From Pseudomonas sp. QS1027 (lineage in GTDB: Bacteria; Pseudomonadota; Gammaproteobacteria; Pseudomonadales; Pseudomonadaceae): a stretch of 64,000 nt of DNA. The first letter of the stretch is position 1, and every line of letters begins with the position of its first letter. Both the position numbers and the translations under genes were made by a program. Of the stretch, positions 28,456 through 37,373 are shown piece by piece. The notes beneath the pieces are model-generated. The model searched no databases. It was not told the DNA's origin and worked only from the letters and a program-made list of their open reading frames with translations. Location of the stretch: assembly GCF_002814235.1 (NCBI RefSeq), contig NZ_PHSU01000039.1:62001-126000 (forward strand), in the 5' to 3' direction.

Positions 28456-29190
28456 ATGAAAGTATTGATTGCCGCGGTGGCGCTCCTGGCGCTGGGCGGT
28501 TGTGCCAGCGATGGCCGCACGCCCTGGACGGCCATGCTCGGGCAGGGCGGCAGTTGTGCCAAACCGGATGCCGACCAGGAGTTGTCCCTGAACCTGGCCG
28601 ATGACATGGCCAATGAGGGCAAGCTGCACGCCAGCCTGGCCAACCTGCAGAACCTGCCGGAAAGCCTCGACGCCGTGCGCTTGCGCAAGGCCCGGGTTTA
28701 TCGGCAGTTGGGCCGCAGCGAGGCCGAGCCGCTGTATCGCAGCCTGCTCGGGACTTGCCTCGCGGCCGAGGGTGAGCATGGCCTCGGGCAACTGGCGGCG
28801 GCGCGTAATGACAATGGCCAGGCCATGGCGCATTTGCAGCGGGCGGCGCGCCTGGCGCCGACCGACGAAAAGATCCGCAACGACCTGGGGGTGGTCTATC
28901 TCAACCAACTGCGGTTGGAGGATGCCCGTTTCGAGTTTCTCACGGCCATCGAGCTCAAGCAGTCCGATCCCTTGGCGGCGGTGAACCTGGTGAGTCTGTT
29001 GCTTTATCAGGACAACTGGAGCCAGGCCGCTGAGCTGGTCACCCGGATGAGCCTGACCCCCGCGCAGTTCAGCGAGGCCCAGGCCCGGGCGCAGCAGCTC
29101 AAGAGCGGCGTCGGAGCGGGGCGTCGGCCCGCCAGTGACCGGGTGGCGGCAAGGGAAGAGGCACCTGCCGTTGCGGCAGGCGTGCGCTGA
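28456..29190 (+). CDS. tadD: Tad lipoprotein TadD (TPR pilotin)
   Basis: A 244-residue lipoprotein: the signal peptide MKVLIAAVALLALGGC ends in a lipobox (LGGC, C16). The mature part has tetratricopeptide-like helices, clearest at about 110-190 (EHGLGQLAAARNDNGQAMAHLQ, KIRNDLGVVYLNQLRLEDARFEF, PLAAVNLVSLLLYQDNW). TadD is required for secretin assembly or stability. A GGAGGGGTGGG ribosome site precedes the chosen ATG. The DUF3613 gene follows. Confidence 0.93.
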   Translation: MKVLIAAVALLALGGCASDGRTPWTAMLGQGGSCAKPDADQELSLNLADDMANEGKLHASLANLQNLPESLDAVRLRKARVYRQLGRSEAEPLYRSLLGTCLAAEGEHGLGQLAAARNDNGQAMAHLQRAARLAPTDEKIRNDLGVVYLNQLRLEDARFEFLTAIELKQSDPLAAVNLVSLLLYQDNWSQAAELVTRMSLTPAQFSEAQARAQQLKSGVGAGRRPASDRVAAREEAPAVAAGVR

Positions 29191-29211
29191 ATCGACATGA
29201 AGGAGGTCGGG

Positions 29212-29478
29212 ATGAAACGATACACACTCTGTGGCGCGGCGTGCCTGCTGCTGTCGTTTGCGGCCCAGGCGGCGGAGCAGGAGCTGTCTTCGCCCTATCA
29301 GAAACAGACGGAAAAATGGTTGCAACTGCAGGTGGTGGGAACGCAGCAGAGCCCGGCGCCCCAGGTCGCCACGCCGAGCGAGCGCGAGCAAAGCCTGCAA
29401 CGCTGGCTGGACAGCTACAAGCACCCGATTCCGGATTTTTTCAAGCAGGATTCCGCCGGGTCGCTTAAGAGCAATTAA
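29212..29478 (+). CDS. DUF3613 domain protein of the Tad locus
   Basis: An 88-residue exported protein with the signal peptide MKRYTLCGAACLLLSFAAQA and a mature part containing YQKQTEKWLQLQVVG and REQSLQRWLDSYKHPIPDFF, the DUF3613 pattern found in Tad loci (PA4298-like). The role is unknown. The start at 29212 is preferred because GGAGGTCGGG lies just upstream; an in-frame start five codons earlier is possible. It ends the plus-strand tad operon. Confidence 0.8.
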   Translation: MKRYTLCGAACLLLSFAAQAAEQELSSPYQKQTEKWLQLQVVGTQQSPAPQVATPSEREQSLQRWLDSYKHPIPDFFKQDSAGSLKSN

Positions 29479-29504
29479 GCGGACAGGATGCAAGCAGCAG
29501 GCTT

Positions 29505-29540
29505 GATGGCGATGGCGGCGGTGAGTACACCATCGCCATC
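29505..29540. terminator. Hairpin between the tad operon and pprB
   Basis: Perfect 11-bp arms GATGGCGATGG (29505-29515) and CCATCGCCATC (29530-29540) lie between convergent genes, after the DUF3613 gene and pprB. No T-run follows on either strand, so this may be an attenuating stem or a REP-like palindrome rather than a strong terminator. Confidence 0.45.
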
Positions 29541-29565
29541 GCTGGCAAGCGAGTGCCTGGCGGGA

Positions 29566-30351
29566 TCAGTGCTCGGTGATTCCTCTGTGGCGGACATTGG
29601 CGGGTGACAAGGCCAGTGCCAGTTGGGTGCGGTTGTGCATATGGGTCAGGCGCAGCACCTGGGACACATAAAGCTTCACCGTGTTTTCGGTAATGCCCAG
29701 CTCGCAGGCGATCTGGTAGTTGGTCTGGCCCTTGCCCACCAGCCGCGCGACGTCCAGTTGCCGCGGCGACAGCTGGCTGACGATTTCGGGGAGGAGCTGT
29801 GCCGAGTCGGGATCGGCCTCCTCGCTGCTCTCGGCAGGCGAGCCGCGGCGGATCCTGTTCAGGTCCTGGTACAGGTCATCGATGGATTCAGCGAGAAATT
29901 GCAGCTTCTGGTTCAGATGCCCCAGGCTGTCGGTGCGATTGCGCTCGGCCAGTGCCTTGTCCTGGCGATGGATGCCATCGAGCAGTTCGTGCAGGTCCAC
30001 GGGCTTCTGGTAGTAGTCGGCGATGCCGGCGCGCAACGCCTTGATCACGTCCTGCTTGTCGGCTCGGCCGGTGAGCATGATGGCTTCGAAGGCTCGATGT
30101 TTACCGGCGATCTGCTGCAGTTGACGCACCAACTCGATGCCATCCAGCTCCGGCATCTGCAGGTCGCAGAGCACCAGGCCGATCCCGCTGTCTTCGCGGA
30201 AGCGTTCAAGTGCCTGCCGACTGGACAGACAAGGAACACTACGGTAGCCGTTGCTTTCGAGAAACTCGCAGATTTCTTCGACGATCAGCGGTTGGTCATC
30301 CACCACCAGTACTTTTACTTGAGAGACAAGCTTGTTCACGCGCCACTCCAT
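29566..30351 (-). CDS. pprB: Response regulator PprB (LuxR-type)
   Basis: A 261-residue two-component regulator. The receiver domain (about 12-130) has the acidic pair in VLVVDDQP and phospho-Asp D63 in LVLCDLQMPELDG. A linker leads to a LuxR/NarL helix-turn-helix at about 190-250 (LSPRQLDVARLVGKGQTNYQIACELGITENTVKLY). In P. aeruginosa PprB, activated by PprA, turns on flp/tad and other biofilm genes. It lies convergent to the tad operon and 105 bp downstream of fppA on the same strand. Confidence 0.92.
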   Translation of the reverse strand: MEWRVNKLVSQVKVLVVDDQPLIVEEICEFLESNGYRSVPCLSSRQALERFREDSGIGLVLCDLQMPELDGIELVRQLQQIAGKHRAFEAIMLTGRADKQDVIKALRAGIADYYQKPVDLHELLDGIHRQDKALAERNRTDSLGHLNQKLQFLAESIDDLYQDLNRIRRGSPAESSEEADPDSAQLLPEIVSQLSPRQLDVARLVGKGQTNYQIACELGITENTVKLYVSQVLRLTHMHNRTQLALALSPANVRHRGITEH

Positions 30352-30456
30352 GCTCTACCAGCCAATGACTACGAGCTCCTTGCCCACACGCGCAGTTTCG
30401 CAGGGCCTGTTTTTCAAAAGTAGACGCACTTTGCCACTCTGTACATAGTGCTATCA

Positions 30457-30927
30457 CTAAAGGATGTTGATCGACATGCCAGTCAGACCGATCAGCAGAA
30501 AGGGCGCGAAAGGGCGTTTGCCCAAGGTTTCCGGGGCCAGGTGGTGCAGGCTTGCCTGCGGCCCTTGTCCCAGTAACGGCCACAATCGGGGGGCCAGCCA
30601 GAGCCAGAGCAGCATCGCGAGGCCAGCGCCGATAAAGGTGCCCAGGAGGGTGGACGGCTCGCTGGCCAGCGCCAGCGCCGCCAGCAGCTTGACGTCTCCA
30701 GCACCCAGGCGTCCGGCGGCATAGCCGGGCAAGGTCAGCAGCAGGGCCAGGAGCAAGGCCGTGCCGCCCTGGGCGGCCGACGCCCCCAGCCAGGTGCTGC
30801 CGGTCCAGAGCAGATAGGCCAGGACCAGTGCGCCGCCGCCGAGGGTCAGGCTATTGGCGATTTGCCGGTGGCGCAGATCCTGGGTGGCGCAGAGTGCGAA
30901 CCAGGCCAGTAGAACAAAGTTGTGCAT
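30457..30927 (-). CDS. fppA: Flp prepilin peptidase FppA
   Basis: A 156-residue A24-family aspartic membrane protease lacking the N-methylation domain. The two catalytic aspartates are D17 (ATQDLRHRQIAN) and D78 in GAGDVKLL, within a five- or six-helix protein. It removes the leader of Flp and TadE/TadF-type pseudopilins. It is divergent from the tadE-like gene across 75 bp and lies upstream of pprB. Confidence 0.94.
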   Translation of the reverse strand: MHNFVLLAWFALCATQDLRHRQIANSLTLGGGALVLAYLLWTGSTWLGASAAQGGTALLLALLLTLPGYAAGRLGAGDVKLLAALALASEPSTLLGTFIGAGLAMLLWLWLAPRLWPLLGQGPQASLHHLAPETLGKRPFAPFLLIGLTGMSINIL

Positions 30928-31002
30928 TGGCTAAAAAATGTCTCTTCCCGGCGAATGATTCTATGCTGATAGCAATGTGCAGTTGTCAGGGTAGACCTTG
31001 CC

Positions 31003-31449
31003 ATGAACCCCAGCCTCCCTCGAAAGCAAAAAGGCGCCGCCGCCATCGAGTTCGCGCTCGTGTTCCTGATCTTTTTCGCGGTGTTCTATGGCATGGTCAG
31101 CTATTGCCTGCCATTGCTGATGGTGCAGTCGTTCCATGAGGCCGTGGCCGAGGGATTGCGCCGTAGCGTGACCGTCGACCCGGTGGCGGCCGGCAGTGGC
31201 TATACCACTCTGGTCCAGACCACCGCCGTCCAGGCGGCCTCCACCCGGCTGGTGTGGATCCCCAGCAGCTTCAACTTCACGGCCGCGAACAATATTACGG
31301 CGCTCTACACGGGCGGCATCCTGACGGTCACCATCACCTACCCGACGTCGCAACTGCGCAATGTCCTGCCGTTTCTGGTGTTGCCTGGAATCGGCACGGT
31401 ACCCAGCCTTCCCACGAACCTGACCGTCACCTCGAGTCTGCAATTTTGA
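31003..31449 (+). CDS. tadF: TadE/TadF-type minor pseudopilin
   Basis: A 148-residue protein with a positively charged leader ending KQKG, then AAAIEFALVFLIFFAVFYGM. Cleavage after glycine leaves Glu at +5, the prepilin hallmark. The rest is a periplasmic domain with Thr/Val-rich strands. It corresponds in position to PA4294 beside pprA. Which of TadE or TadF it equals cannot be settled from sequence. Its stop overlaps the TTG start assigned to pprA. Confidence 0.82.
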   Translation: MNPSLPRKQKGAAAIEFALVFLIFFAVFYGMVSYCLPLLMVQSFHEAVAEGLRRSVTVDPVAAGSGYTTLVQTTAVQAASTRLVWIPSSFNFTAANNITALYTGGILTVTITYPTSQLRNVLPFLVLPGIGTVPSLPTNLTVTSSLQF

Positions 31450-34274
31450 GCGCAGGGGACAAGCTGTTCGGGCGCTTGCTGGGACGCGGCAGCGAGTCGC
31501 CGCCCGAGCTCGTGCGCCACTTGCCGGCCCCGGCGTTCGGCTTGCTGCTGCGGCTCGACAACGAAGGCCGGGTCTTGAGCATCGACGGTCCCTTGCGCCA
31601 TGACCTGGCGCCGCAGGAGGCCGGTTGTGAGTTGCGCAACTTGTTGCTGCTCTCCAGTCGCTTGTCTGTCGAAGGCGTACCGGCGGATTGGCTCGGGCAG
31701 AGCCTCGACCTGGACTTCAGCGGGCCGGCCGGGCAAGTCCTGCATACCCGCGCCTGGGTCCAGCCCGGCAACCCGGGTTGGTGGTTGCAGGCCCTGGACA
31801 TCGGTGACCTGCTCGAGCACAACCTGCGCTCATCGTTGCGTGAGCAGTTGCAGCAGGTCGCCGGGCAGATGAGCGAACAATTGCGCCTGTGCAGCCTGGC
31901 GCGACTGCCCCAGGTGCTGGGCGAGCAATTGCAGGGCCTGTCCCAGCGCTGGCGGATTCCCTGTGTCGCCCTGGCGCTGCTCGACGAACATCAACAGCAG
32001 TGGACGGTGCACAGCCAGTATCGGGCCCATGACGCCCCGGCCCTGTGGCAGACCGGCCAGGCCCTGGGCAGTGGCCTGGACAGCCTCAACGGCATGGTGC
32101 CGTTGTACTTCAGCGCGCAGCAAGGCCTCAGCGAACACGGGCGTCTGCAAGGGGTGATGGGCAATGCCGATGGCTTGCTCATTCCTTTTTGTGATGACCA
32201 TGGGGTGGCGGCGTGGCTGCTCGCCGGTTTTTACCCGGCCCATCAGCGTGCGGCGCAGTTGGACGACCGTGACTGGCTGCAACTGGCGGCGGCCCTGGCG
32301 GCGCCGTTGCTGGCGCGCCTGCGCCAGCAAGCACACCATCATCAACTGGAGCGCCTGGAGGTGCTGCAAGGTTTGCTGGGCACCGGCTGGTGGGAGTGGA
32401 CGCCGGCCCTCGACGAACTGCAACTGGCCCCGCAACTGGTGCAGGGGCTGGGCCTGGAAGCGTCCTACGGAGTGGTGTCGCTGGAAGGCTGGCTGGAGCT
32501 GTTCCATGCCGCCGACCGCCAGGAGCTGTCCAGCCGCATGTACGACTTGCAGCAGGGCAAGGAATTGCTGCTTTGTGTCCGCCGGCACGCCGAGGACCCG
32601 TTGCAGGCCCCGCAGTGGTACCGTCTGCAGGGGCAGGTGCTGGGTGTCGGCGACAGCCTGCGGATCATTGGTTTCATGCTCGACATCAGTGACGTCAAGA
32701 ACCAGGAGCAGGCCGCCGCCGCCGCCCATGCCCGGCTGGACAACCTGATCGCCAGTTCGCCGGCGGTGATCTATGTGCAGCGTTATGTCGAGGGCGCCTT
32801 GCAACCGGTGTTCTTCAGCGACAGCCTGTTGCCGCTGCTGGGCTGGACCCTGGCCGACTGTGCCGACGGCAGCCTGGCCCAGTGGATTCATCCCGAGGAT
32901 CGCGACCGTTATTTCGAGCGCACCCGCCAGTTGCTGCGCGAGGGCAACGTCAGTTGTCGTTATCGGCTCCGGGACAAGAGCGGTGCCTATCACTGGCTGT
33001 TGGATGAGGCCCGCCTGTTGCGCGACGACCTCGGCTTGCCGGTGGAAGCGGTGGGGCTGTGGCTGGATGTCACGGAAGCGACCCTGGCCGCCGAACAGAT
33101 CGAGAAGAGCGAGGAGCGCTATCGCATCCTGGTGGAAGATTCGCCGGCGATGATCTGTCGTTACCGCCCGGACCTGATCCTGACCTTCGGCAACAAGCCG
33201 CTCGCGGTCTATCTGGAGTGCTCGCCCGGGCAATTGCCGGGGGTTGACCTGGGCAATTGGCTGTCGCCCGAGCAGCGCACGGCGTTTGTCCGGCGCCTGT
33301 CGCTGCTGACCCCGGAGCTGCCGGTGAGTACGGCGGAGATCAGCCTGCAACTGCCCGGCCGCGAACATGCCTGGTGGGTCTGGTCGGATCGCGGGGTGTT
33401 CGATGAGCAAGGCCGGCTGGTCGAAGTGCAGGCGGTCGGGCGTGACAACACCGAGGTGCGGCGTTCCCAGCAGCAACTGACCCAGAGCGCGAAAATGGCC
33501 ACCCTGGGCGAAATGGCCACGGGCCTCGCCCATGAGATCAACCAGCCGCTGAACGTCATGCGCATGGCCATCGTCAATGTGCTCAAGCGCCTGGGCAATG
33601 GCGATGTGCAGATCGACTATTTGCAGGACAAGCTCAATCGTATCGACGCCCAGGTCCAGCGGGCGGCGCGGGTGGTCGATCACATGCGGGTGTTCGGCCG
33701 CCGTTCGGAAATCGAGCAGGCGCCGTTCAATCCGGCGCAGGCGGTGGAAGGCACCTTGTCGTTGCTCAGCGAGGGGATGAAGGGCAAGGGCGTGGAGCTA
33801 AGGGTGGCGCCCATCGAGTTCGAAGTGCAGGTGCGGGGTTTTGTCGACCAGTTGGAGCAGGTGCTGATCAACCTGATGGTCAACGCCCGGGATGCGCTGT
33901 TGAGCAAGCGTGAGAAGAACCGCGATTTCGAGCCCTGGATCGCCCTGGCCGCCGAGCGTGATGAGCGGGTGGTGCGCCTGTTCGTCGAGGACAATGGCGG
34001 CGGCATCGATCCACGGTTGCTGGAGCGGATCTTCGAACCCTTCTTCACCACCAAGCCGATAGGTATTGGCACCGGGCTGGGCTTGTCGGTGAGCTACGGG
34101 ATTGTCGAGAACATGGGCGGGCGCCTCAGCGTACGCAATGGCGACGCCGGGGCGCGGTTCTGTGTGGAACTGCCGATCGCTTCAGATCACCAGGTAGGCC
34201 AGGCCGGGCTGGCCGCAGGTGAGGTGGCCGTCGACGGCAATCTGCCCGATAGTGATTCCCAGCCCCGCCAATAG
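31446..34274 (+). CDS. pprA: PAS-domain sensor histidine kinase PprA
   Basis: A 942-residue cytoplasmic sensor kinase. I place the start at TTG 31446, overlapping the pseudopilin stop (TTGA), because the frame upstream is the shadow of that gene and no ATG or GTG lies close. An N-terminal GAF-like part is followed by PAS domains (about 430-670). The H-box is GEMATGLAHEINQPLNVMRM with phospho-acceptor His696. N, G1 and G2 boxes follow (INLMVNARDAL, EDNGGGID, GTGLGLSVSYGIVENMGG). PprA partners PprB. The last 93 bp overlap the 3' end of convergent tadG. Confidence 0.88.
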   Translation: MSAGDKLFGRLLGRGSESPPELVRHLPAPAFGLLLRLDNEGRVLSIDGPLRHDLAPQEAGCELRNLLLLSSRLSVEGVPADWLGQSLDLDFSGPAGQVLHTRAWVQPGNPGWWLQALDIGDLLEHNLRSSLREQLQQVAGQMSEQLRLCSLARLPQVLGEQLQGLSQRWRIPCVALALLDEHQQQWTVHSQYRAHDAPALWQTGQALGSGLDSLNGMVPLYFSAQQGLSEHGRLQGVMGNADGLLIPFCDDHGVAAWLLAGFYPAHQRAAQLDDRDWLQLAAALAAPLLARLRQQAHHHQLERLEVLQGLLGTGWWEWTPALDELQLAPQLVQGLGLEASYGVVSLEGWLELFHAADRQELSSRMYDLQQGKELLLCVRRHAEDPLQAPQWYRLQGQVLGVGDSLRIIGFMLDISDVKNQEQAAAAAHARLDNLIASSPAVIYVQRYVEGALQPVFFSDSLLPLLGWTLADCADGSLAQWIHPEDRDRYFERTRQLLREGNVSCRYRLRDKSGAYHWLLDEARLLRDDLGLPVEAVGLWLDVTEATLAAEQIEKSEERYRILVEDSPAMICRYRPDLILTFGNKPLAVYLECSPGQLPGVDLGNWLSPEQRTAFVRRLSLLTPELPVSTAEISLQLPGREHAWWVWSDRGVFDEQGRLVEVQAVGRDNTEVRRSQQQLTQSAKMATLGEMATGLAHEINQPLNVMRMAIVNVLKRLGNGDVQIDYLQDKLNRIDAQVQRAARVVDHMRVFGRRSEIEQAPFNPAQAVEGTLSLLSEGMKGKGVELRVAPIEFEVQVRGFVDQLEQVLINLMVNARDALLSKREKNRDFEPWIALAAERDERVVRLFVEDNGGGIDPRLLERIFEPFFTTKPIGIGTGLGLSVSYGIVENMGGRLSVRNGDAGARFCVELPIASDHQVGQAGLAAGEVAVDGNLPDSDSQPRQ

Positions 34275-36038
34275 GGTGTTGATCAGGCTGTCCAGCAGGG
34301 GGCTGAGCAGTCCGCTCAGGGTTGAGGTCAGCGTGCTGATCACGCCATTGAGGGCCGTGGTGAGGAGTGTGAAAACCGCTGTCAGAAGCGTTGGAGCGGT
34401 ATAGGTCGGTGGATAGGTCGTCAGCTGTATGCCATTGACGGATTGAGTCAGGCTGGCGATGGGATTGGACATCGACAGTGTGTAGGGCGGATAGGCGGGT
34501 GTCGGCGTTACATTGACATCGGGGGGATTGATAAAGGTATTGGTGCCGGTTGTTTGCAGCGCCGGGCTGCTGATCATCAGGGATGCGCCGCCGGCGGAAA
34601 AAGGCGCCGCCGCGGTGCCGATAGAGACCAGGGTGAAAGGCGTGACGGTCAGCGGTCCTGTGTTGGTCGCCCAGTCCGGGTTGACGTTGCCCACCCGCAG
34701 GTAGGCCGTGTCGGTGGTGGCGCTGATGGACAGGCTTTTATTGCTGTCGGTGACGCAGGTGTAGCCCGTGACATAGCTGCTGCCGCCACCGGCTTCCAGG
34801 CTGATGTCCAGGGTCGTATTGGGTAGTACATGCAGCGTCAGTCCCAGTGTTGTCGTGCCGACTGAAAGCAGCCCTGTCACCAGGCTCAGTAAATTGGTCA
34901 CCAATGACAGGTCCAGGGTCACCATCGTGCGGATCTGTGCCGTGCGCACATAGATACCATTGGCGCCTGTCGGATTGAGCGCGGCGAGGGCCGGATTGCC
35001 GATCGCGGAGAACTGCGGCGCTTGAATCACCTTGGTCTGCACCGTCGCCCCTACGCCCAAGCCCAGCAGGCTGACAGGCAGATTCACTGCCAGGCCATTC
35101 TGGTTATTGGCCACCTCGATAAGCGCCTGGACGAATTGGAACAGTTGCAGATTGGCATTCAGCACCGAGGTCGGCGTGGTCGTCGACAGGCTGACCAGGC
35201 TCCCCAGCTTGATGCTCCCGGCCGTTTGCCCGGCGATTTTCAGGTTACCTAGCGCAGTCAGCACATCGGCGCTCGCACCGTTGGCCTGGGAGACGGTGAT
35301 GGCGGTGTTGATCAATTGCGAGACGGTGGCATTGGTGGCGAGCAATTGGGTGTAATTGCCGGCCGTCACGTTCAAGTCGATGGCCAGTTGTTGCAAGTAG
35401 CTGAGCAAGCTGATGTTGGTGCTGAGCAAGCCGTTCCAGCCGGCCGCGGTGATATTGACCGAACTGCCGAGCAAGGGCCCCATGACCCCGTTGAGCAGGT
35501 TCACATTGGCGATGGTGCTGCGGATGCTCAGTTGCGCGGTGGGCGGCAGGGGCGTTGCGGCCACTGCAGTTGCGGTCAGTTGGGTATTCGGATTGAAGGC
35601 CCCGGGCGACAGCAGGGAGTAGATCCCGGCGGCCACGCTGGTGGGCACGGAATGGGTGGCGACTACCTGGATGGCCGAGGATTGCGTGGCATCCACGGCA
35701 AAGGTGCGCAGGTTATTGGCCCCGGTCACCAGGGTGCCGCAGGTGGTGGTCAGGGTGTTGCCGCTGCCGACCGTGAAGGCGTTGCGACTGGCGCTTTGGG
35801 TCGCGTAGCTGGCGGCGGTCAGGCCGGCCAGGCAATTGCCGCTGCGGCTCACGGCTTCCAGAGCCGCGGTATCGGCGATTTGCTGCAATTTGCGCTGTTC
35901 GAGGTAGAGCCGGCCGGTATCGACCACCACCACCATCAAGAGCAGGGCCAGGCCGAGGGTGAGAGAGGCCATCAGGCCAATCGCCCCGCGCTGCCCGGAC
36001 GGGCCACGAAAATCGGCGACACGACTGGGGAAAGACAT
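34182..36038 (-). CDS. tadG: TadG-like pilus-associated protein
   Basis: A 618-residue membrane-anchored protein. The N-terminus has QRGAIGLMASLTLGLALLLMVVVVD followed by TGRLYLEQRKLQQIADTAALEA, the TadG/TadE-like anchor; there is no Glu at +5. A long Thr/Ser/Leu-rich periplasmic region follows, with repeated LLS/LVT motifs, ending near LINTLLAGLGITIG. TadG is thought to help anchor or stabilise Flp fibres. Its 3' end overlaps pprA by 93 bp on the other strand. In P. aeruginosa tadG instead closes the tad operon. Confidence 0.85.
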   Translation of the reverse strand: MSFPSRVADFRGPSGQRGAIGLMASLTLGLALLLMVVVVDTGRLYLEQRKLQQIADTAALEAVSRSGNCLAGLTAASYATQSASRNAFTVGSGNTLTTTCGTLVTGANNLRTFAVDATQSSAIQVVATHSVPTSVAAGIYSLLSPGAFNPNTQLTATAVAATPLPPTAQLSIRSTIANVNLLNGVMGPLLGSSVNITAAGWNGLLSTNISLLSYLQQLAIDLNVTAGNYTQLLATNATVSQLINTAITVSQANGASADVLTALGNLKIAGQTAGSIKLGSLVSLSTTTPTSVLNANLQLFQFVQALIEVANNQNGLAVNLPVSLLGLGVGATVQTKVIQAPQFSAIGNPALAALNPTGANGIYVRTAQIRTMVTLDLSLVTNLLSLVTGLLSVGTTTLGLTLHVLPNTTLDISLEAGGGSSYVTGYTCVTDSNKSLSISATTDTAYLRVGNVNPDWATNTGPLTVTPFTLVSIGTAAAPFSAGGASLMISSPALQTTGTNTFINPPDVNVTPTPAYPPYTLSMSNPIASLTQSVNGIQLTTYPPTYTAPTLLTAVFTLLTTALNGVISTLTSTLSGLLSPLLDSLINTLLAGLGITIGQIAVDGHLTCGQPGLAYLVI

Positions 36039-36181
36039 CGAGCACTCCCTTGCCGGCCGCTGGCCGAGCGCTTACTTTCCAGTGTTGTCTGCCAGTGTAG
36101 CCAAGGTTGGGCGATCCGATAGGGCCCCTGCGGGCGCCGTCGGTCGACGCGCTACAGGGGCGGGAATGTTGCGGCGAACGG

Positions 36182-36742
36182 CTACTTCGGCGGATACGCG
36201 GTCATCAACTTGGTCACCGCCTGGTTGATCGCCGCGCTCCGCTCGGCGGGTGTCGCACCATCGTTGACCATCTGTTCGGCACTGCCGCGCCAGACCAGCT
36301 TGCCGTCCTTGCCATCCAGCAGGTCGACCTGGATCGTCGCGACCTGGTAGTCGACGCTGCGGGTTTCGGTGTAGCCCGGGCCGCCCCAGAAACCGCCGTG
36401 CCAAGGGCCACCCCAACCGCCGCCGTAGTTGGTGCTGACCTGCTGCTGGCGGTTGTCGACGATCAGGTACGCCTGGACCTTCACATCGGCCTTGCCGCCG
36501 ACTACGGCCGGGCGCAAGCCGCGCTGGTCCAGTTGCTCGCCGACCGCCTGGCGAATCCGCTGCTCGGTGATATCGCTCTTGATCCGCGGATCGTCCGGCC
36601 GGTACTGCAACGCGGGTTCTTTCCAGCTCCAGCTGCGGTAACCGGCGAAATCGCGGCTGGCGTCGAAGTCGTGGTTGACCTGAGTGGTTTCGCAGGCGCT
36701 GAGCAGCACGGCAAAAACCATTAAAGCGAGACGGCGGAACAT
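36182..36742 (-). CDS. DUF4136 lipoprotein (copy A)
   Basis: A 186-residue lipoprotein with signal peptide MFRRLALMVFAVLLSAC (lipobox LSAC). The DUF4136 fold shows YRSWSWKEPA near the N-terminus, a central DVKVQAYLIV strand, a Gly/Trp-rich loop, and a C-terminal DYQVATIQVDLLDGKDGKLVWRG stretch. The function is unknown. It follows a second DUF4136 gene by 20 bp, so this is a tandem pair, last in the mazG-like/cmoM operon. Confidence 0.82.
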   Translation of the reverse strand: MFRRLALMVFAVLLSACETTQVNHDFDASRDFAGYRSWSWKEPALQYRPDDPRIKSDITEQRIRQAVGEQLDQRGLRPAVVGGKADVKVQAYLIVDNRQQQVSTNYGGGWGGPWHGGFWGGPGYTETRSVDYQVATIQVDLLDGKDGKLVWRGSAEQMVNDGATPAERSAAINQAVTKLMTAYPPK

Positions 36743-36762
36743 GATTTTTCTCCGGGTGTGGT

Positions 36763-37359
36763 CTAGCTGGGTGGATAACTGGCCAGGGCTTTGCCTACGG
36801 CGTCGCGCAAGGCATCCGTACGCTCAAGCTCATTGCCCTGGGTACCGGTCTCGGCGCTGGCGCTCCATATCGGTTGGCCGGTGCCGGCGTCGAACAGACT
36901 GATACGCACCACCAGCACTTGCACCTCGTAGGTGCGCACGATCGGGGCGCTCGGGTACATGCCATAGCGGTAGCCATAAGGGCCGCCGGCGTAACCGTAG
37001 TCTTCCTGGACCTGGCGCAGGCGTTTCTCCACATGGAGGTCGGCGCTGACCCGCAGGTCCGGCGGCGCCGTATCGCGGCGTGGACGCAGGCCCTGCTGTT
37101 CGAGGGCATTGCCGACCACTTCGGCCAACTGCGCCGGATCGGCCCACGTGGTGCCGGCGGGTAGTTGGTCATTGCTCCAGGCCCAGGTGCGGTAGCGGGC
37201 ATAGTCCCGTGGCGCCGCCGGGTAGGCGCTCAGGTCCGGGCCCCGTGAAACCTGCGTCGGGGCGGGCGGTAGAGGCATGGAATTGGCGGTATAGGGGTTG
37301 TCGCTCTGGCAGGCGGTCACACCCAGGCACAGCGCTAGCAGACAAAAACGGCGACTCAT
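36763..37359 (-). CDS. DUF4136 lipoprotein (copy B)
   Basis: A 198-residue lipoprotein with signal peptide MSRRFCLLALCLGVTAC (lipobox VTAC). It shares the DUF4136 pattern with the next gene: YRTWAWSNDQLPAG, LRVSADLHVEKRL, a Tyr/Gly-rich loop and VRISLFDAGTGQPIWSASAE. The two are clearly paralogous. It starts 14 bp after the cmoM stop. The shared layout suggests a small envelope-protein family duplicated here; no function is known. Confidence 0.82.
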   Translation of the reverse strand: MSRRFCLLALCLGVTACQSDNPYTANSMPLPPAPTQVSRGPDLSAYPAAPRDYARYRTWAWSNDQLPAGTTWADPAQLAEVVGNALEQQGLRPRRDTAPPDLRVSADLHVEKRLRQVQEDYGYAGGPYGYRYGMYPSAPIVRTYEVQVLVVRISLFDAGTGQPIWSASAETGTQGNELERTDALRDAVGKALASYPPS

Positions 37360-37373
37360 TGCATCCTCCGTAT

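Noticed and set aside
31830..33683. 617-codon minus-strand frame within pprA
   Set aside because: Antisense to PAS/kinase motifs, Gln/Arg-rich, no domain and no ribosome site.
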